A DNA stretch of 64,000 nt from Siderastrea siderea. Its lineage: Eukaryota > Cnidaria > Anthozoa > Scleractinia > Rhizangiidae. The stretch lies in assembly GCA_964030785.1 (NCBI GenBank), contig OZ034979.1, positions 38,102,984 to 38,166,983 on the forward strand. The letters are read 5' to 3'. The notes below the pieces were generated by a model that had not been told where the DNA came from, searched no databases, and saw nothing but the letters and a program-made list of their open reading frames with translations. The translations under genes and the position numbers were made by a program. This document shows positions 59,451-64,000 of this stretch, piece after piece (the first letter of the stretch is position 1; each line of letters begins with the position of its first letter).

Positions 59451-60006
59451 TTTTACATAAGTTTCAAATAGACCAAATACTCTGCCATAAGTAATTCATA
59501 TAACACCCAGGCATGCCAAAAGTAATACCTGAGTTTGCACTGAGTTTTGAAATGCTTTATCGATATTAGTAATAAAAAGATAAACGGAAAATCACTTTGA
59601 GTGTCATTTACGATTTATTTTTCTTTGCGTTTTTCATTCCTACATCCCCTTCGACTCTAACAGACGCAACAGCGGGCGTTCTCGAGCGTACACGTATTAT
59701 CCTCGCGCGACTATCCCTGAGCGAAAGGAAGGACTGCTTATTGTCCCCAAAATGTAACGTCTTATGATAAGTTCACCTACCTGTAATTATCTTTCATTTT
59801 CACGTTAGAAACAGCTTCCGACTCAGTGTTCGCTAAACCTAAAAGCGGATCTAAGAATAAATCTTGGCAAAACAGTCAACAGTGTTAGTGTCAGTGTCGT
59901 AAACGTTTGCGCAGTGCCTGCATCGTGCACACATGCATTCTTTACGCACACAACAACTACTAAAAAACAGAGTACATACATCAACACAAACACAACAACA
60001 ACTGCT

Positions 60007-60052
60007 TAATAATAATAATAATAATATTAATAATAATAACAATAATAATAAT
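60007..60052. repeat. (AAT)n microsatellite
   Basis: About fifteen AAT units with single-base interruptions. Confidence 0.9.
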
Positions 60053-60473
60053 CGCAAAAAAAGAAGAGAATTTAAAAAAAAAGGTTTTTGAAATAGAAAT
60101 GAACAATCACAGTCTTCAGTTCATTGAGTCGTCAAGTTGTAGCTGTAGGATAAGCTGATCGCCTCCACCATAACACCTTATCCCGTACCTTCCACTTCCT
60201 TGACAACTACGAGGCCATAACTCATCACCCCGTTCTTGCTCACAAATCCGTCACTGTCTCAGTTCTGTTTTCTATTTTTCTTTACAAAGGGTTGTAAAAT
60301 ACGTCCATTTGAATAAACTAAAAGGCAGATAATAGCTTTCAAAAGACGTTTAATACACCTTTGGTGAAAGGGCGCGCATTTAATCATATTTCAGACGTCG
60401 ACAATGGATTGTAAGGGATGTTGACTGCAGACGTAGTGTAGGAGCCTTATAAAGTACAAGACTGGGCATGAAG

Positions 60474-60495
60474 GATGACGATGACGATGATGATA

Positions 60496-60531
<36 letters not shown>

Positions 60532-60532
60532 C
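60474..60532. repeat. (GAT)n microsatellite
   Basis: GATGAC followed by about fourteen GAT units. Confidence 0.95.
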
Positions 60533-61686
60533 AGTGTAATAGCGTTCATTTAATCAGAATAAAGAGAAAAATAGCGGATTGAACGAAACCTTGTCTAAAA
60601 GTGTTGTGCTGTGGCGCGCATTTAATCACATAAAGAGGCCTACAGTAGCGGACTATAAAATACGTTGACTGCAGGAGTAGTGCAATGGCGCATTCAATAA
60701 AGAGCCTGATGACGACGTGCAAGAGACGTTCACCATAAGCGTAGTACATTGGCGCGCATTTACAAAGGTGGATTGTACAATAGGTTTTCTCCAGGCGTAG
60801 TGTAATGGCGAGGATTACAAAAGTGCATTGTACAACAGGTTGGCTACAGGTGTAGTGCAGTGGTGAGTGTCTCTTCATAAGACAGAGAACGATAACGAAT
60901 TGCATAAGACGTTGACTGCAGGCGTAGTTCAGTGTCGTTATTTTCGCCACCAACAATGTAGGCGGAGAGCATTGGCACGCATTTGATCATAAAGAGGAAA
61001 ATAACGAATTGTAAAAGACGTTTACCACAAGACCGGTGAAACAGAGTGCACTTAATCGTCACAATGGGGCTCATAATATATATTGTAACTGAATACATTT
61101 ACTGCAGCAAAATAAAGTAGCGCGCATTTAATCTTAAAGTAAGTTGGCTACAAAAGTTACTGATCAAAGAAATCGAAATCGAAATCGAATGTGAACGTCG
61201 AATGCAGGCGCTGGGCTGCTGTGCGGCCAATAACGGAGTGTAAAAGACGGATTTTCAAAGATGTGACTGCAGGTGTTTACATTGGCGCTCATTTAATCAA
61301 TTGACGAGGCTGTTTACGCAATGAACGAAGTAGCGACTGCCACTTGAAAGCATTGGCACGTATTTAATCACAACAAGTAGGTCGATAACGCATTGAAAAT
61401 GACATTGTCTACAAGTCTAGTGCAGTGGCATTCATTCAACTTTAACAAAAAGCCGATAACGGATTACAAGAGTCGGTGACTGCAGGTGCAGTGAAGTCGC
61501 GCACAGTTTCAGGCTAATAACTGAGAGGAAGACAATGGATTAAAAAGTGAAATCGTTGTCTGTAAGCACATTCAGTGGTAATAAATAGAAATATAAATGA
61601 TCGCATTAAAACATTGATCGCATACATTTTGAAGAAGGAAAATAATAGACTGCAAAGGATGTTTACTGCAAGCGTAGTGCATTGGC

Positions 61687-61914
61687 TAGGCTGCAAGCAG
61701 TCTCTTATTTGCTCTAGAATCCGTGCTGGACGAATGGCAAAGCCACGAGCGCGATATTCGAGCGGCGAGCGGCGAAGCTGCGCGCCGCGAGTAGCGTGGG
61801 CGGGAGTCTTTTTGCTCTCCGCTCACTCTCCCGCCCACGCCGCTCGCCGCTCGAATATCGCACTCGCTCCTCCGGCAGGAATCTTAGAGCAAAAGAGAGA
61901 CTGCTCGCAGTCTA
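61687..61914. mobile_element. 228-bp palindromic MITE with a 9-bp target duplication
   Basis: A near-full-length palindrome with ends TAGGCTGCAAGCAGTCTCT and, reversed, TAGACTGCGAGCAGTCTCT; its centre is GCGATATTCGAGCGGCGAGC and complement. The 9-bp TGCATTGGC flanks it on both sides (61678-61686, 61915-61923). A 9-bp duplication fits Mutator-like elements. Confidence 0.9.
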
Positions 61915-62929
61915 TGCATTGGCAAGCATTCAAACATGATAAAGAAACCGATGACGGATTGCAAGAAACACTGACTGGAAACGTAGTTTAATGGCGCGCT
62001 TTTGATAATTAAAAAACTGATGTAGGTGGAATGCATTTGTGCGCGTCTTATCATAGCAAAGAGGAACATGAAGAATCTTAACTGAGTCGTTGACGAAAGC
62101 TGCAATGAACAGGTGTACATTTAATCATAACAAAGAGGCTCATAACGGATTGCAAAACACATTTTCTCAGTAAATGCAGGAGCGCGTTTAATCTTCATAA
62201 AGAGACCGTAACGAATTGTAAGAACGTTAGCGGCAAATGTAACCGATCGGATGACTAGAATTTAATTAAAATAAGGAGGAAGACGACAGATTTAAGAGAC
62301 GTTACATCTAGGTCTGAGCAATGGTGATTGTCAAATAAGCCGATAACGGACCTCAATGTTGAATCAGGCAAAGTGTAGCACTTGGTGCGCGTGCAGTGAT
62401 GATAAAGTGGCTGAAAATGAAGTTTAAGAGGCGTTGATTTCAGGTATATAACATTTTAATGATGAAGCTGATCACGGATAGTCAAAGATGTGACTGCAAG
62501 TGTAGTGCATTGGCGCGCATTAAATCATACGAAAGACCATGATAACGCATTATAACACGGACAGCGACTGTAACGCTAGGGCAGTGGCATGTATGTGATC
62601 ATAATAAAGAGTCCTCCAATGCAGCGTGCTGCATAGGAGTGCATTTGAACATAATAAGGAAGCCGATAACGGATTGTATGAAACTTTGACCGGACATGTT
62701 TTGCCGTGGCGCGCATTTATTGATAATAAAGAGGACGACAAGAGAGTGTAAAAGATCTTTACTGCAAGCGTGCTGCATTAGCACGCATTTATCGTAATTA
62801 ATAAACTGATAAAGGCGGAATGCATTTGTGCACTGATAATTGTAAACAGAAACATAAAGAATTGTAAAAGAAGTTGACGAAAGCTGCAATGAACCAGTGC
62901 CTCCTAATAAAGATGTATTTTTGCAAAGC

Positions 62930-63182
62930 TTATGACTATGGGAAAAAAGTAGGTCTTAGCAAGGGTTATAGTGGAATCCAAAAAGAATAATGTGGGTAAC
63001 CACGCATTTTCAGAGATAATTAAGCAACAATAATTATAAAAACGCGTTAAAATACAAAGAATGTAGGGACATTTCTTTCCAAATGTAGGCTCAATTATCT
63101 CTGAAAAATGAGTGGTTATCCCCAATTTTCTTTTTGGATTCTGATATCCCTTGATGAGATCTGCTTTTTCCACATAGTCATC
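62930..63182. mobile_element. Foldback element in the satellite block
   Basis: The arms around GACTATGGGAAAAAAGTAGG and its complement TTTTTCCACATAGTC extend about 95 bases each, through GAATCCAAAAAGAA and TTCAGAGATAATT. The loop is AT-rich. Confidence 0.8.
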
Positions 63183-63560
63183 AACCGAGCAAAAAAATTG
63201 TTGTATTGGTGGGAAAATTCCTTAAGAAACCGAATATCCTGAGATGCGCAGAACGTATGCGCAGTAACAAAAGGAGGCACTGTCCTTAATCACAACAAAG
63301 AGGCTTATGACGTATTGCAAAACACATTTGCTTCAAAGAGGACAATAAGAGAGTGTAAAAGATATGTTTACTGCAAGCGTCGGCTGCATAGGAGCGCATT
63401 TATCGTAATAAAGAAACTGATGCAGGCAGAATGCATTTGTAAGCATCTGATCATTGTGAAGAGGAACAGCGTTTATCGTAATAAAGCCAAACTGCTAACG
63501 AATCGTGAGAGTTTTACAGTGGCGCAGACAACAAAACAAGGCTGAGTGCAAGAGAAGTGC

Positions 63561-63945
63561 ATCGGCGCGAATAAGTTAACTTGGATTAAGAGACAGGTCA
63601 AATTGTTCGTCTTGTCGTTGTTGGTGTTGTTGTTTTTGACTTGTTCCAGACTCGGTTTTGTGTTGCGTTGACAGATGAAGCGACGGTGACAGGATCATCT
63701 TTTAGTGACAAATCCACTTTCTTTACCATGTTGCACCCAAAAGCGTACTCAGGAGTTAACACCTGCTCTTTGCATCTCTGACATTGTGGGTAGTTGTTTT
63801 CACCTTCTGAACTAGTTCTCTTGAGTGTTTGTTTCTAAGTAGAGCAATAGGCGTAGATATTTTTCTCGACACATCCAGCTTGGTAATGGTAACCTGCTAA
63901 CAGAGTTTTTCCAATCGAAATCCTCGAGTATGGTGTTCCTCGGTT
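63561..63945. other. Gene-free stretch at the right end
   Basis: No open frame of note and no repeat recognised. Confidence 0.35.
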
Positions 63946-63947
63946 CA

Positions 63948-63961
63948 ATTATCATTATTAC

Positions 63962-64000
<39 letters not shown>
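63948..64000. repeat. (ATT)n microsatellite cut by the window end
   Basis: About seventeen ATT units running to the last base. Confidence 0.95.

Larger units (their letters stand above)
60400..63560. repeat. Degenerate satellite-like block (GACTGCAGGCGTAGTGCATTGGCGCGCATTTAATC units)
   Basis: More than twenty recognisable units, each a variant of TGACTGCAGGCGTAGTGCA, then TTGGCGCGCATTTAATCA, then TAAAGAGG(C/A)..GATAACGGATTG. Spacing is irregular, about 50-120 bases. It is broken by two foldback elements at 61687-61914 and 62930-63182. Open frames through it are repeat by-products. Confidence 0.8.

Noticed and set aside
60546..62889. Several minus-strand frames rich in repeated QSVI/HYTCSQ-like wording
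   Set aside because: They are translations of the satellite-like units, not proteins.
60400..63560. CRISPR-like array
   Set aside because: Units are degenerate and irregularly spaced, and the DNA is animal; there is no repeat-spacer regularity.

Overview
The window looks like nuclear DNA of an animal, most likely a cnidarian and plausibly a stony coral. This is inferred from gene content (a FADD-type DED-death-domain adaptor, an STE11-like kinase, DNAJC22, PEX12), GT-AG introns of animal style, and dense small inverted-repeat transposons with a DIRS-type tyrosine-recombinase retroelement. There is no operon structure and no rRNA gene or CRISPR array. Most of the sequence is AT-rich non-coding DNA packed with repeats.

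Layout. (1) 1961-20027, minus strand: nine exons read as an STE11/MAP3K-like protein kinase whose phases join without error into 360 codons plus a stop. Its introns are filled with terminal-inverted-repeat elements. (2) About 20110-25640, minus strand: a decayed DIRS-like retroelement (gag-like ORF, RT remnant, RNase H, tyrosine recombinase). It carries an internal tandem duplication of about 1.35 kb plus two nested DNA transposons and two tRNA-derived SINE copies. (3) 25700-29843, minus strand: a five-exon FADD-like gene, with a death effector domain, a death domain and a proline-rich tail. (4) 30165-31244, plus strand: an intron-less DNAJC22 gene, divergent from the FADD-like gene with only 321 bp between start codons, so they probably share a bidirectional promoter. 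(5) 36422-38265, minus strand: the two-exon peroxisome biogenesis gene PEX12. (6) 38266-64000: no host gene that I can recognise. This part holds inverted-repeat elements up to 4.9 kb, LINE reverse-transcriptase relics, diverged tandem duplications, minisatellites, and a degenerate satellite-like block at 60.4-63.6 kb.

How the genes relate. The FADD-like gene and the kinase lie head to tail on the same strand, separated only by the retroelement, and the kinase's first visible exon has no start codon. They may be two neighbouring genes or one interrupted DED-death-kinase gene; the evidence on each side is set out in the findings. DNAJC22 and PEX12 are conserved housekeeping genes with no evident functional tie to them. 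Exon borders were read by eye from splice sites, phase and domain continuity; no transcript or database search was available.
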